DNA of 64,000 nt, from NCBI RefSeq assembly GCF_000512585.2, contig NC_089243.1, positions 2,232,001 to 2,296,000 of the forward strand. The letters are read 5' to 3'. How positions within the stretch are numbered: position 1 is the first letter of the stretch; every line of letters begins with the position of its first letter. Shown piece by piece: positions 21,869 through 34,519 of this stretch. This DNA is from Kwoniella bestiolae CBS 10118. Lineage: Eukaryota; Basidiomycota; Tremellomycetes; Tremellales; Cryptococcaceae. A program made the translations under genes and the position numbers. Below the pieces are notes generated by a model that made no database searches, had not been told where the DNA came from, and saw only the letters and a list, made by a program, of their open reading frames with translations.

Positions 21869-23538
21869 ATGATGGCTCCCTCCCTTTCCAACCTGATCAT
21901 CACCTGCCCCCTCTCTCCCGGAAAGCTAGCAGAGGTCAAGACTCACTTCAAGTCGGTGCATCATTACCCTCCAGGTGGTAAAGACAAGGTACCAAAGGAG
22001 TTATCGTCCAAAGCAGATGTATGGTATAGCAATTATACGGGTATACCTGATTATCTGAAATTTGAGGATATACCGAACGTGAAATTGGTTCAATTGACTA
22101 GTGGTGAGTAACTTCGCCCATCCCCTTGCATCTATCCGTTGTCATGCCGGTTCTCTGGGCCTTGACTCCAGATCTCCATGCTGGGACTGTCCGCGACTGA
22201 CACTTGCTTCTCCGTGTTATCCAGCCGGTGCGAATACCGCCCTCAACTCACCAGCTCTGAGCAGCGAACAAGCGAGAAAACAAATTACCATCTCGTCCGC
22301 TTCAGGTATCCATTCTTTGAGTATACCTCAGTGGATCTTGTCACAAAGTATCAGCTGTAAGTATTAGCCGTCGTCCGTCACCCACCTTCGGTCAAAGATG
22401 GCAATCATCAGGGGACAATTCAACTCGCTGACTCTGTTCATTGATTTTTCCCACAGTGTACATGCACCTTTACTTGCAGACTTATAACCTAAGAGTATGT
22501 AAATATTTCACGCTCTCCCCAAAAGATGGCAGAGGATGGCTTGTTTGGCCATTGAACGGTCTTTCCCATTGACAGCAGCTCACCTCCCGAATTCCACATC
22601 TAGCACACGCAAAAATGGACCCGAGAGATCCCTCAACTCCCACCACCCCCTCCAGGAGACTTTGGCAACTCGGGAAGAACTTTATATGGCAAGACCGCAG
22701 GATTACTGGGCTACGGACATATCGCGAGGGAGACCGCTAGGCTGTTGAAGGCTTTCAATGTTAATGTGATTGCTGCGAACTCCACCGGGGAAAAGAGGAA
22801 AGATGAGGGATTTATCATTCCTGGAACAGGAGATGAGGAGGGTGAGTGATAATCTGATACAACACACCACCTAGGTGTTCTCCGCGAGGGGGTCCCCTGG
22901 CCTTAGGAATATGACGCTGATCCATTATATGATTCTAGGCATCATCCCATCCGCTTACTACTCTACCAATGATCCCGAATCATTCAAGACCTTCTTGAGC
23001 AAGTCGGACATCTTGATCGCAAGTTTACCATCTACTCCTCAGACTCAGAACTTGTTGAAGGACGAACATTTCGGTAAGCACTTTTCACGGTACCACGAAC
23101 ATCGGATACACATGAGCTGTGCTAATTTACCTGCTGATTGTGCAGAGGCCTTACCCAAGGATGCTATCTTGATTAATGTAGGAAGAGGTGATCTGTTCAA
23201 GTCTGGTGAGTACCGTAGGCATGACCTATGCATCACTTCTCTCGCATGACAAATGCCGTTTCGTATCTATGACCACGCTGACCGCTTCCGCAGAAACACT
23301 CATCAAAGCGCTCGATCAAGGTCATCTCTCCGGAGCAGCCCTCGACGTGACCGATCCGGAACCATTGCCAGACAATCATCCGCTCTACACCCATCCTCTA
23401 GTCATCATCACTCCTCACACCTCGTCGAATGTCAAGGGATACTTCGAAGTAGGGGCGGATCTGTTGTTGGAGAACGTTAAAAGGGTTCGAGAGGGAGGTA
23501 AACCTATCAACAAGGTCGATCCTGAGAAGGGATACTAG
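21869..23538 (+). CDS. D-isomer-specific 2-hydroxyacid dehydrogenase
   Basis: A cytosolic NAD(P)-dependent oxidoreductase of the D-2-hydroxyacid dehydrogenase/glyoxylate-hydroxypyruvate reductase superfamily. The N-terminal substrate domain (MMAPSLSNLIITCPLSPGKL) is followed by the Rossmann segment KTAGLLGYGHIARETARLL. The catalytic Arg is in LINVGRGDL, the Glu in DVTDPEPLP and the His in ITPHTSSN, the order expected of the family. Seven or so exons are read. One join removes an intron that interrupts QTYNLR and HTQKWTREIPQLPPPPPGD. The substrate is not predictable. The stop is at 23536-23538. It lies in the same orientation as the aldo/keto reductase downstream, but 530 bp separate them. Confidence 0.88.
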
Positions 23539-24068
23539 GATACTAGGCTTGTGCGATGAGAAATATGTATCTACATCGATTTATAGAATGGCTAGAAGAA
23601 ACTAGAATTGGATGCATTGTTTTGGGTTTTCGCTAACACCAGTTTCATACCAGTGTGATAGTCACTGCAACGCGTGATATACGTTTCAGCAGCGACTTGT
23701 TCCACGGTATCTCTCATGCGCGTCTCTTTCCTACATGTATGTGCCCAACAATAAATTCAGCGTGTGCCGATGCATCGCACTTCGTTCGATTCGAGGTTGG
23801 TGTCTGAGATCCCGTGTCTTCCATACCCTCCCCATCTATGAACATCTTTCTGCCTGTTCAATGGTAGTCGGTAGTCACCGTTGTTTTGATCATTACGTGC
23901 TACGACGTTATCTTCCGGCCCGCATATGACCGAGAAGGTGTAGTGGTAGGTGGAGGTGTACTGGTAAGGTTGAGACAGATGGGACAATCGAGATTTGTGA
24001 CTTCCTTCTTCTTCTTTGTGCACTGCCAAAAAAAAGGAATCGCTAACACAGCAGACAGTTTCTGTGCG
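23539..24068. other. Intergenic region
   Basis: 3' flank of the dehydrogenase and promoter of the aldo/keto reductase. Nothing further is recognised. Confidence 0.4.
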
Positions 24069-25994
24069 ATGTCGACTGAAAACAAAACGCAGATCCCATA
24101 TGGTGAGCTGTAACTCCTTCGCAGGACGAATCTCTTGTTGACAGTTGTACAGTCCGTCTTGGATCATCTGGTCTCAAAGTGTCTCGACTAATCTTGTGAG
24201 TTCACCTGGACCTCGAATTGAGAGCGTAGCTGACACAAAACATGTAGGGGATGCATGTGTAAGTCTGAATGGCATGTCTGTATCTCAACTACGCTGAAAG
24301 ACAGGAGGATGTAGCATACGGTACACCGGAGTGAGTTTCTGGTAGATCACCGCCAGTCATGACAACAGCTGATAGCGTCTGATGCAGATGGCAAGGATGG
24401 GTGCTTGACGAAAAGACTAGTATCGAGCATATCAAGTTCGCTTATGAAGCTGGTATCAACACGTTTGAGTAAGTTCGAACCCGTAGTCTTCCATGCGTTA
24501 TCGCTAACGATTCGTTCAGTACTGCCGACGTGTGAGTGATGTATCTGCCATAGGAGGAGTACCTGATCTGAAAGGGTGATATAGCTATTCTGGAGGAGTG
24601 TCCGAAGAGGTACTTGGGAAAGCCATCAAGGAGATTAACGTGAGTCCATGTAATCAGCATTCACCGATACAAGCTTACTGTTATAATGTATAGGCCCCGA
24701 GAGAAAGTCTGGTAATCCTCACCAAGGTATGCATCAGGTTGCACGCTCGATCTTCACTGACTCACGAGTAGCTCTTCAACCCGGTCATCCGACCTGGATC
24801 CGGAGCGAAGGTCGATCCCAATGGAAGAGGTCTGAGTCGAAAGGTATGTAGGGCTACCTCTTACATCGCTGACAGTATAGCACATCTTCGAAGCTGTTCA
24901 AGCTTCTCTGCAGAGGTTACAACTGGACTACATCGATGTCTTGCAGTGTCATCGGTAAGTACAATGCTTGTCAGGGTTATGTGCCAGCTAACATCGTCCC
25001 AATAGTTTCGACTATGACACTCCCATCGCCGAAACTGTAAGCTATCCCCTTTGCAGGGGCAAAACGTAAACTGATTTACAGCCTAGATGCAAGCCTTACA
25101 CGATGTGGTACAGAAAGGATGGGTCAGATATATCGGAATGTCCAGGTGAGAATGTCAATTTCTTGAATGGTTGGCAGGCAGCTAAGTAATTGTCATTTTC
25201 AGTTGTTGGGCCTACCAATTCCAAGCGATGCAAAGTGAGTCCATTGAAGAACCTCTGCAACTCAGGTTGCTGACATACGGTATCACAGACTACGCCATCA
25301 ATAACAAGTTGACTCCCTTCATCAGCATGCAGAACTTCCACAACGCTGCGTACAGAGAGGAAGAAAGGGAAATGATGCCGACCCTCAAGGTGAGTATCAA
25401 GTACTATATCCCTTGACTTTTGGCGTACTCTCGAACTGACTCCATCGTTACAGCTTCTCAATGTAGGATGTATTCCTTGGTCACCACTATGTCGTGGTTT
25501 CTTGTCCAGACCATGGAATGCAGAAGAGACTGTTCGAGTGAAGACGGACGCGTGAGTCGTCCTTTTGGGAAGTCCATTCATGCGATGCTCATGTGGAGAA
25601 CTCTAGTAACTACAAGGGAAGAGGACACGATAAGCCTGACGACTCTCGAAAAGCGATCAACGAGCGTGTAGAAGAGATAGCCAAAAAGAAAGGCATCAGT
25701 ATGGCCCAAGTTGCACTAGCATGGTCACTGAGCAATGACTTCATTACCGCTCCCATTGTTGGATCGACAAGTCTTGATAACTTGAAGGAGCTGATAGGTG
25801 AGCAATACCGTCATTTCAAACGACTATGAGTGCGTGCTAAAGTACATTACAGGTGCCCTTGACGTCAAGCTCACCCCTGAAGAGAAGGCCTATATCGATG
25901 AGCCATATGCTCCGAGGTCAATCGTGAGTCCATTCGATTTTCGGGTTGATATTCAGCGCAAGCTGACGTCCTTGTTCAGTCCGGACATGTGTAG
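24069..25994 (+). CDS. Aldo/keto reductase
   Basis: An NADPH-dependent aldo/keto reductase of the long-chain fungal type (Aad/YakC-like). It reads MSTENKTQIPYVRLGSSGLK, then RLILGCMSYG. The catalytic tetrad is visible: Asp and Tyr in FDTADVYSGG, Lys in LVILTKL and His in VLQCHRFD. SMAQVALAW and IVGSTSLDNLKE form the cofactor-binding end. The gene is broken into more than a dozen exons. Two are tiny: a 16-nt exon ending in ACACCGGA near 24310-24330 and a 12-nt exon TACTGCCGACGT near 24520-24532. The last exon supplies SGHV before TAG at 25992-25994. The physiological substrate is unknown. Confidence 0.86.
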
Positions 25995-26712
25995 ATGATC
26001 GTCTTCATATCCCACGTGAAAGTGGAAGTCAGGAGGGGTTGATGATGCTATATGCCAAGCATAACCAATGGCCATACACCCACTTATTCCAGATCATGCA
26101 CCAAGTGACTCGAACCATTGATGCAGAAGACGTTTGAGGTATATGTCGGCGTTTTAAGCGCAAGTGATCAAGATGCAGCTGTATGTGAGAGGATCCCACA
26201 TCGTGAAGAATAAAGCTCAACATACGCAGAGCATCTGCGTCTGAAAGGCTCAACTACCAGAGCAAAAGCACGGAGAGCACTAGCGGACCCATATGGGGAA
26301 AGTCTAATCGTTCTGATTTGCGTCAGCGTCATCCCCGGCACGTAGCGATCGCCGCTGATAAGACACTTATCTTGGAGCCAATATTTCCAAATCTGCTCCT
26401 CCGGTAAGATACACTTCTGCTCCATCCTGTCACTCGTGATACATGGCTGCACCGCGCGACACCATTTTCCAAATCCCGTGAAACTCGTATCGAGAAAAAG
26501 CTAACCGAAACTAACGGAGACTATTTTTAGCACGTCTCGTTTACCATGGTGCAATATTGCCCTTATCACGGCAGCGAGCTCCTTAATCGCCCACATGCTC
26601 ACATTGAATTTTATGTTGTCGGTCTTCTTGCATGCAGCGTAGCGTGTACGAGACTTTATATGGGTCAGCACTGAAGTATGTTCATGGAGCATATACAACA
26701 TGCACGCTCACC
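25995..26712. other. Intergenic region upstream of the NCS1 permease
   Basis: About 0.7 kb. Short minus-strand frames here show no family features and are rejected. It marks the start of the metabolic gene block. Confidence 0.4.
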
Positions 26713-28631
26713 ATGGCAACTTATACTGAACAAGATTGGGATGGTAAAGCCTACCCAAATGACCTGGAAGGCAACGTCGATCCCGTATCCTCGGCATATG
26801 CGTCCCCGGAAGAGGTCATTAGAGAAGACGATGTCGCCGGTCGAAATCCAATCTTCCGTAGGCTGCGCAAAATCTTCGACATGGGGGTGGAAGCAAGGGG
26901 TATTGAGCGGGTCCCAGAGGATGAGAGAAACGGTCAACATACCATAGGCTTGTTATTGTTCTGGTGGAGTGTCAATATGGTGGTATCGACTGTGCCTATC
27001 GGAGTGAGTGAATGCTGTCTCGCATTGGCTGTGCCGTCGCTGATATATTGATGCTTTGCTGCCAGCTACTGGCTCAAGCCTATTACACCCTCACGTTCCG
27101 TTCTGCTGTCGCCGCCATTGTCTCCTTTACCGCTTTGGGGGCGGCATGTACAGCTTTCATCGCGACACTCGGTCCCAAAACTGGTCTTCGGACGATGGTC
27201 ATCACACGATACACCATGGGTTTCGTTGGGGCGACAATCTTCTCTTTCCTCAATATTCTTACGCAACTCGGCTTCAGCGTTACTGCTGTGATCCTAGGCG
27301 GTCAAACTTTGACCAACGTCTCGGACGGGAAATTACCTCTGGAAGCGTCAATCGTACTTGTCGGGGTTTTGGCTTTGGTCCTGTGTTTTGTTGGGTACAA
27401 TGGTGAGTAGAGTGATGATCCGAATGATCACATATGCTGATTCCCCCCTCGTAGCCATGCACTACTGGGAGCGGTACGCATGGATTCTGCTCTTCGTCTT
27501 TTATTGCTGCATGTGGGGTCTGGCAAGCAAGAGGGGCTTTCAGATGGATTTACAGCAAGCATCGCAAGCGACGGGGAAAGAATATGCTGGGGACTTTCTG
27601 AGCTTCGGCGTGAGTGCATCTCCACCATATGATGGCTTGGGTCTCGCTAACCTATACTGCTAGGGCATCGTCTTCTCGTCTGCTTCGGGCTGGGCGCCAG
27701 TGGCTGCCGACTTCAATTGTCGACTCCCATCTACCATCAAACCTTGGAAAGTGTTCATACTCACTTGGTTCGGCCTCATGGTCCCACTCTTATTCGTCGA
27801 GATCTTGAGTGCAGCTCTGATGACGGTCCCCGACTATGCTGCGGCCTTTGAGGAGGGCAGTGCTGGAGGCGTGTTGAGCGAAGTCTTCGAGCCGTGGAAA
27901 GGGGGAGGAAAGGTAGGTCATCAGGTTGTCTTTTAAATTGATTGGCGCTCATTCTTCACTCAGTTCATTCTCGTCATTTTCGCGTTCAGCATCATCTCCA
28001 ATTGTATCCCCAACACATACTCCGCTGCTCTTTCCTTCCAGACACTTCTCCCGGTGTTTCAGAAGATACCCCGGGCACTGTGGACGGTGCTCGTCTTCGT
28101 GATATACAGTGAGTCTTGCATATGAGGTACATGGCGCTGTATTGACCCATTCCCCAAAGCCGTCGCGGCCGTCGCTGGTCGAGAACACTTCTCGGAGATT
28201 CTATCCAACTTCTTGGCCATTCTAGGCTACTGGGTCGCTTTCTTCGTCATCGTCGTGCTTGAGGAACACTACATCTTCCGGTATTGGTTCCATCGTAATG
28301 GTCATAACTCGTCTGGTCCGGCTCGAGGGTACGATCTTGCTGTATACGATAAGCCAAGGCAATTGCCCATCGGTGCTGCAGGAATATTCGCTTGCTGTTG
28401 TGGGGCGGGTGCCGCTATCGTGGGTATGGCTCAAGTCTGGTACATTGGGCCTGTAGGCAAGTTATTTGGGGAGTATGGCGGGGATTTGGGTTTCGAGATG
28501 AGGTGAGCTGAAACATTCGAAGTTCCTAAGAATAGCTGCTCAGCGCTGACACCAGCAATGACAGCGCAATCGTTACTGCCATTGTATTCCCCCCTCTACG
28601 TTATTTGGAGTACCGCGTCTTCCGACGATGA
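26713..28631 (+). CDS. NCS1-family purine-cytosine permease (Fcy2-like)
   Basis: A plasma-membrane proton symporter for purines/cytosine, with about 12 predicted membrane segments. The N-terminal cytosolic part ends in GIERVPEDER, a strong marker of the Fcy2 branch. Then come FWWSVNMVVSTVPIG, GPKTGLRTMVITRY, VLGG-type QTLTNVSDGKLPLE, SSASGWAPVAADFNCRLP and NCIPNTYSAALSFQ. The C-terminus LEYRVFRR is preceded by a short exon. About seven introns are read. The start at 26713 is the first ATG of this frame after the upstream stop. It begins a block with a Dal5-type carrier and a Zn2Cys6 factor in the same orientation, suggesting nitrogen scavenging. That link is inference. Confidence 0.88.
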
Positions 28632-29231
28632 GAGACTGCATGTCAGGCGATGATATACTTTCCCATACACACCTCTTGCGCGGACACAGTGTGATATTTT
28701 TCGCGACCTGATCGTCCCATGCTTTGTAGTGCCCCGGCTGTTAATTCATATGTTCCTTTTGGCAGCAGAGTGACATTTGTATTAGGATGCAGATCAATCT
28801 CAAGTAGCTCACATCGTTGACCTGGTCAATCCGTGCCGACCACGCAAATGGCGGTTCTTCCCGGCGAATCACAATTTCTGCGATACCACGAATTATATCA
28901 CGTTTAGATGAGCGACGTTCTCGGAGCTCTCCTGTACAGTCCAATAGGGGCTCTTGAATTCAGACATGTCTGTCACGCTGCGGTGTGTCAGGTCCGACCA
29001 AGATAAGATCACGGACAATTCCGCTTTTTTCCTATCACGAAATTGCTCGTCATCAAAAGAAACCAGGATTGCCGTGGTTAAGACCGGTTGAAGATGCGAG
29101 AGCACCTCATTACTCACAATGTGCCAAACAGCATATTAAAGAATATATATAGAGAGCCATGGCGGAAATGAAAGGAGGGAAAGCCCTCAGTCTCGAGAAG
29201 CAGACTACAGTATCCATCAGCGCCATCAACC
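28632..29231. other. Intergenic region with promoter of the Dal5-type MFS gene
   Basis: 600 bp holding a TATATATAG element at 29144-29152. No gene is seen. Confidence 0.45.
29144..29152 (+). promoter_or_regulatory. TATA box of the Dal5-type MFS gene
   Basis: TATATATAG lies 80-88 nt before the ATG at 29232, a usual distance in fungi. Confidence 0.5.
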
Positions 29232-31521
29232 ATGTCGGCCGCTCTTGACGTTGATAACGTCGCTCCGAACAATACAGAAGTCACAACACACAAAGAGTCA
29301 AGACAATCGCCCTGGCTCAGGTTCAGAAGTTTCATATGGGACAGTGACACTCACTTGAAGTCAGCAGCCGAACGAAGGCTGTTATGGAAATTGGACACCG
29401 CGATGCTCACCTGCTTATGTCTGGGTAAGCAAGCACCCCTTCGCGAAGTGGATCGAGGCTGATCAATTATGTATATAAATAGGGTTCTTCTGCAAATACC
29501 TAGATCAAAACAATTTGAACAATGCGTATGTCAGTGGGCTAAAAGAGGAATTGGGATGGAACGGCAACCAACTTACGTGAGTGACCATATGATACATTCA
29601 CGAGGCCGCTGCTTACACTTTGTTCAGCTACGCGACTTCGTTGTATACTGCCGCTTACGCCATCATGCAAATCCCCTCAACCGTAAGCTTACCATTGGGT
29701 CTTGAGCCTATAGATTTATGAAAACAACGGCAACACTGACTATGCGAACGTTTCAGCTGATTGTGCAGAAAGTACGACCCTCACTATGGCTAGGAGGATG
29801 CGAAGTCGCATGGGCAGCTTTCACGTGAGCCGTTGCACGTGCTTATGACCTCGCGGGCAATTCTGACTGTTTGAAATGATCAGCTTCGCTCAAGCTGGAG
29901 CTCAGAACACAAGCACAATGTACGCACTCCGTTTCTTCGTCGGGATCTTCGAAAGCGCATTCTTCCCGGTCGGACTTTATCTTCTGGTGAGTGCTTTCGG
30001 GGGGTTGTTCGCGATACGGCAAAGCTGACTCGAACACAGGGATCATGGTATACACCTACTGAATTAGCCAAAAGGTGAGCGATCTTCGATACGACAAATA
30101 CTGAATGATTGTAGGACCGCGATCTTCCATTTCACGGCTCCAGCAGGTGTGGCTTTTGCCGGTTACATGCGTGAGTTTGTCTCTGTGAATGCTGAGGATT
30201 ATACTGAACCCGAACAGAGGCTGCCGTTTACAAGACACTCAATGGTCATGGGGGGATGGAAGGATGGCGATGGTTGTAGTGAGCGACTCCTTCCGTTGCG
30301 TGAACATCTTCAGGGAAGCTTACACAAGATCCTCACTCAGTATTATTTGCGGAGTACGTTAAGATCCCCTGCAGCAAGCAATGGAACTTATACTTAGTTC
30401 TATACGCACAGATCATAACACTTCCTTGTGGATTGCTTGTCTTCTTCGTTCTACCAGACTATCCATCTACCGGGAAACGATGGTATCTCACAGACGAGGA
30501 GTTTGAGCTGGCCCAAGAACGAATGAGAAAGGTTAAAAGAGTGCAGTCGAATGGCTTGTTCAGCAAATCGGTGTTGAGGAAGATCTTTTCTCATTGGCGT
30601 GTGTTTAGATTGATACTCACATGCTGGCTTTGGGGCTGATGTTCGGTTTAGATGTCTACCTTCTACCCTTGACCTATATCTTTTACGGTCTAAGTGTGAG
30701 TGCACGATTCTCCCCTTATGAATAGAGGCTGACCTCCACGCAGTGCGCGGGTTCCAGCTACTTCGGGATCTACTTGAGTGAGCAGACCCACAATCCGAGT
30801 CTAAGATTTTCGCTGATTCCCTCAAAGAGTCCACCAAGAAGTACTCCGTCGAACTTATCAATATTCTGCCAACATTCATTTCGGTAATCCAGGCTGTGAC
30901 CACTCTCCTCTATGGATTCCTGAGCGACTACACTGGTAGCCGCTTCTGGTTCACATTCGGTCCCATGGTTTACGGAGCGATCCCATGTGGTATCTTGGCC
31001 ATATGGCCAGATAATTACAAGCTGAAGCAGTTCGCTTTCATGACCCTTGGTGTACAGCTCATGACAGCCGTAATTTACTCCTGGTGGTCTGAGATCTGCT
31101 CGGCCGATCCGCTTGAAAGGGGTGAGCTCAGAGGTTCTTCTCTGAGGGTTAGACACTTCATTTAGACAGGATTGCTGATGTAGGTCTATCAGCCTTGGTC
31201 ATCGGTATGAGTAACGGTCTGCAATACGTCATGAGCGCTTGGATCCCGTTGTTAATCTTCAAGCAAACGGATGCACCTACCTTTAGAAGAGGCTTCCCTA
31301 CAAATTTTGCTTGTGAGTACCACAACATAGGAGCAAGCTGACATATGTGGGTAGTCGTCCTGATCACTCTGGTTCTCCTTGTTATCGTAAAGATCTTACA
31401 CGAAAGGGAGCTGAGACATAAAGTCCCCCTGGACGAAGAGTATTTGGAATCGCCAGAGATGGGATCGGAAATTGTCGACAAGAAAGCTATAGATGACAGT
31501 CACGTGGGTAATCTGAGGTAA
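29232..31521 (+). CDS. MFS anion:cation symporter (allantoate/pantothenate permease family)
   Basis: A 12-segment plasma-membrane transporter of the Dal5/Tna1/Fen2 type. Landmarks are RRLLWKLDTAMLTCLCLG, YLDQNNLNNAYVSGLKEELG, GCEVAWAAFTFAQAGAQN and RFFVGIFESAFFPVGLYLLG. These are followed by SWYTPTELAKRTAIFHF and EGWRWLYI with the PDYPS loop. A 13-nt exon encodes the segment after WRWL. In the second half, a 52-nt intron at about 30600-30651 gives HWHVYLLPLTYIFYGLS, and a 49-nt intron gives SSYFGIYLKSTKKYSVELIN. Without these introns the frame looks broken, but with them it is intact to TAA at 31519-31521. The substrate is probably an organic anion (a ureide, vitamin or nicotinate-like compound). 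Confidence 0.86.
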
Positions 31522-31907
31522 TGACATATACTGGTTGGAGGGTCCCAGAAACCCTCCTTGAAACATGGTCGGTTTCGGACGCGGCGAAAATGAGAACAAG
31601 GGAGTGATGTCGAAAGACCCGTAATTGGTCTTGAAGAGCGAGCATGCAGTTTGTGGAGTTGACGCCCTAAAATAGACTATGCCCTTGTGCGCAACGTGCC
31701 TAGATGCCGTGTGAGGGGAGATTGCAGATCTTAATTGAAGACGCCATACATATCTATTTGCATATGCCATCGTATGACGTGATTGCTTTTCGCTCGGACA
31801 ACACCGAGTAGTAGCCGGGGAGTAACATTGAAACTTGACAAGTCTAAGGATATGATCGAGTTGCATGTCATCACATTACTGCTGCTCAACGATACCATCA
31901 TTGCGCC
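31522..31907. other. Intergenic region
   Basis: 3' flank of the MFS gene and promoter of the Zn2Cys6 gene. Nothing else is seen. Confidence 0.4.
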
Positions 31908-34349
31908 ATGGGAGACCCACCAATCCTTCAAGCGAAGCGTAAGAACACTGTGACGAAGCAGGTCACCGAAGCGGGTCCATCTGCGACGCCTCGAACCCTT
32001 CGAGCTTGTTCGTCATGCAGTCAACAGAAATTGAAATGTAACGGCATTAAGCCTTGCTTTCGATGTATCGGTCTTGGCTGTCCCGATACCTGCATCTATC
32101 TACCTAGTCTTCGTGGGAAAATGAGAGGAAAAAGAAGGGTTCCGGATTCGTCTCACTCGGTCGATGATGGAACCGCACCATCAAGCCACGGAGATGCTTA
32201 TGGCATGTTACCACCGGAGAGACCAAGCATGGACTACGTTAGATGGAAACGAAGCAATACTTTGTCGGTCACAGCACCTCGGAATTCGTCAATATGGAAT
32301 AGCTTGGAGTCAGATATCTTGGCTAACTCGGTTCAGGCTAAAGGGAAAAGACGACGATCGGAGCTACAAGGAAGCAGAGCCGCCAATTGGCAATCAGCAT
32401 CGTCCAGGAGGAATCCCGATTCCCTTCAAGACCCACCAATTCAAGCCGATATCGCTGACAAGCTGACTTCACTGCCTCTGCCTGGAGATAAAAACCCACT
32501 GGCAGTCCTGGCAGAAGCTAGTGCAACGGTGGCGGCGCAAGATGGCAATCCAGCGGTGTCGCCTGTAGACTCCGATCGGCAATTATTTAGAGAGGATGCA
32601 GAAGACTACTATGCACGACTCGACAGGACGCTCAAGGATGAAGCACCGCACATAATGACACTCATCAATGTGGACGAGTGAGTTCCTCCAGATTCCGGTT
32701 TGAAACTGTCTCACTGAATGATAAAAATGCAGAGCCGAGAGACTGTTTTCCCTGTACTTCACCTATCTTCACCCTCATCTACCTGTTCTCGATCCGGCTC
32801 ATTCATCCCCCTCGGCAGTTGCACGTCGTAATAACTTTCTGTTCAATGCTATATGTTGCGCCAGCGCAAAGGCCAGAGATCGGAAGCTGTGGTCTCGCCT
32901 AGCTGAATTCGCTCGGTTCGAAATGGAACGACTGCCAAAAGAAAAGAACATCGATGTAATACAAGGTCATATGATCTATGTCACATGGAACTTACACCGA
33001 CCAAAGCATTTTGAGCTCGACATGACATGGTTACGGATAGGTCTAGCCGTAAGAACGGCCATCGACATCAACCTGCATCGCATAGCCATGTCGTCTCAAG
33101 CACGAGCTGGTCTTCCTTGGTGGGTCATGCGAGCGATTTTACGTACCTGGCTAGTGGTATACATTTCCGACCAGTGAGTCAAGTATTGGAGTCATACCGC
33201 CCTCGCTGACATCACCATGTTATAGGACGATGTCTGCACAGTTGGGAAAGCAAGGGATCACGGGGGAAGAGTCGTCAATCTCGACATACATCGATCTTTT
33301 GCGTAAAGCGGATACAGAGCATTCGTCGACGTCCCCTTGTTTAGACGACTTGTGGATAGCTGCCTTGGCCGAATGGACTCAGATGCTGTCCAGCTCAATT
33401 CACCGACAACGATCATCGACTCTGCAAGTTGGTGAGAGTCAAGAGGGTGTGTCAAAAACGAACGTGGAGACGGTCTCAGTGGCACTGGATCAGGCAGTCA
33501 TATTACAGCTCCGCGATTGGCGTAAACGGACGGAAGAGTCGGTTCGAGACTGCTATAACAGCAGCCCCTCGGATCCTTCAGTTGGCCACCACAAACTCAG
33601 CTCGTTATCCCTCCCATTTACTATGGCAAACATTCGGCTCTATCAGCAATACGCAGAACTAGTCGTGCACTCCTTGTCTCTGGACAGAGTATCCGGGTCA
33701 TCAAAGGGAGATCTTCCGGTAACGGTGATCGAGGTGTGTACGCTTTGGCGCAACGATACCAAGTAAAATGCTTATGTCTAGCCTTAAATAGATACAATCC
33801 GCTGCGGCTCGACTTATACACACATATCAGTCATCTTTCGACGCTGTCGATCAGACAAGACTGGGCTGTCCTGACATGATACACACTTTTGTCACATACG
33901 CTGCCGTCTCCATACTGCGGCTTATCCAGCCGCTTTTTAGTCGATACAGCTCTCATCCGGACGACAATATGGAAATCGCCCAGCTCGCAGCTGACATGCT
34001 TGACCGAGCGTCACCAGATCGCACCCAGTCGTCATTCGGAGGGCATGGTCCATTTTTGAAGAATCTAATACGGGCCAAAAAAACACAGATAGATGCCTTG
34101 AGAGTGTCCAAAGTTTCGAATGGTCACGGCAGCCGGACATCGGATGAGGGAAGAGGGGTCCATGATCAAACCCAAGATGTGTCTGACATCGCAGCCACGC
34201 TCAGCTTTGAGATGTTTGGTAGTATACTGGATCGAGATCAAGGGCAATCGATCTGGCCACCCGTGCCCGATACATCGCTGGAATCATTGGATTCTTATGT
34301 CAATTTGTTATTCCCTTCGTATGGATCGGGACAACACCTAGACCTGTAG
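31908..34349 (+). CDS. Zn2Cys6 transcription factor 1
   Basis: A fungal binuclear zinc cluster regulator. The DNA-binding domain is near residues 30-65, with cysteines spaced in CSSCSQQKLKCNGIKPCFRC and two more in GLGCPDTC, followed by basic residues (KMRGKRR). The middle-homology region includes RLFSLYFTYLHPHLPVLD, then WLRIGLAVRTAIDINLHR and WWVMRAILRTWLVVYISDQ. The C-terminal helices include IHTFVTYAAVSILRLIQP. Introns lie after LINVDE, after YISDQ and near 33733-33790. The protein is nearly 750 residues. Co-orientation with the two permeases upstream suggests it may control them, but this is unproven. The sugar-type MFS gene converges on it, with 170 bp between. Confidence 0.88.
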
Positions 34350-34519
34350 TCATATATGTCTTGCCGTCAACAGGTCAACATATGTATCAATTTGTAATCT
34401 TTTCGAGACCTGCAGTGATCATACACCCTTGCGAATACCTGTAATATTGTATGCATATCCCCTGAATTGCGACACAAAGAATGACAAGAAACCCCTAACC
34501 CTTTGAGATGCGAAGGTTT

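Noticed and set aside
30600..30840. Dal5-type MFS gene as a pseudogene with two frameshifts
   Set aside because: Short canonical introns restore the frame and conserved residues on both sides.
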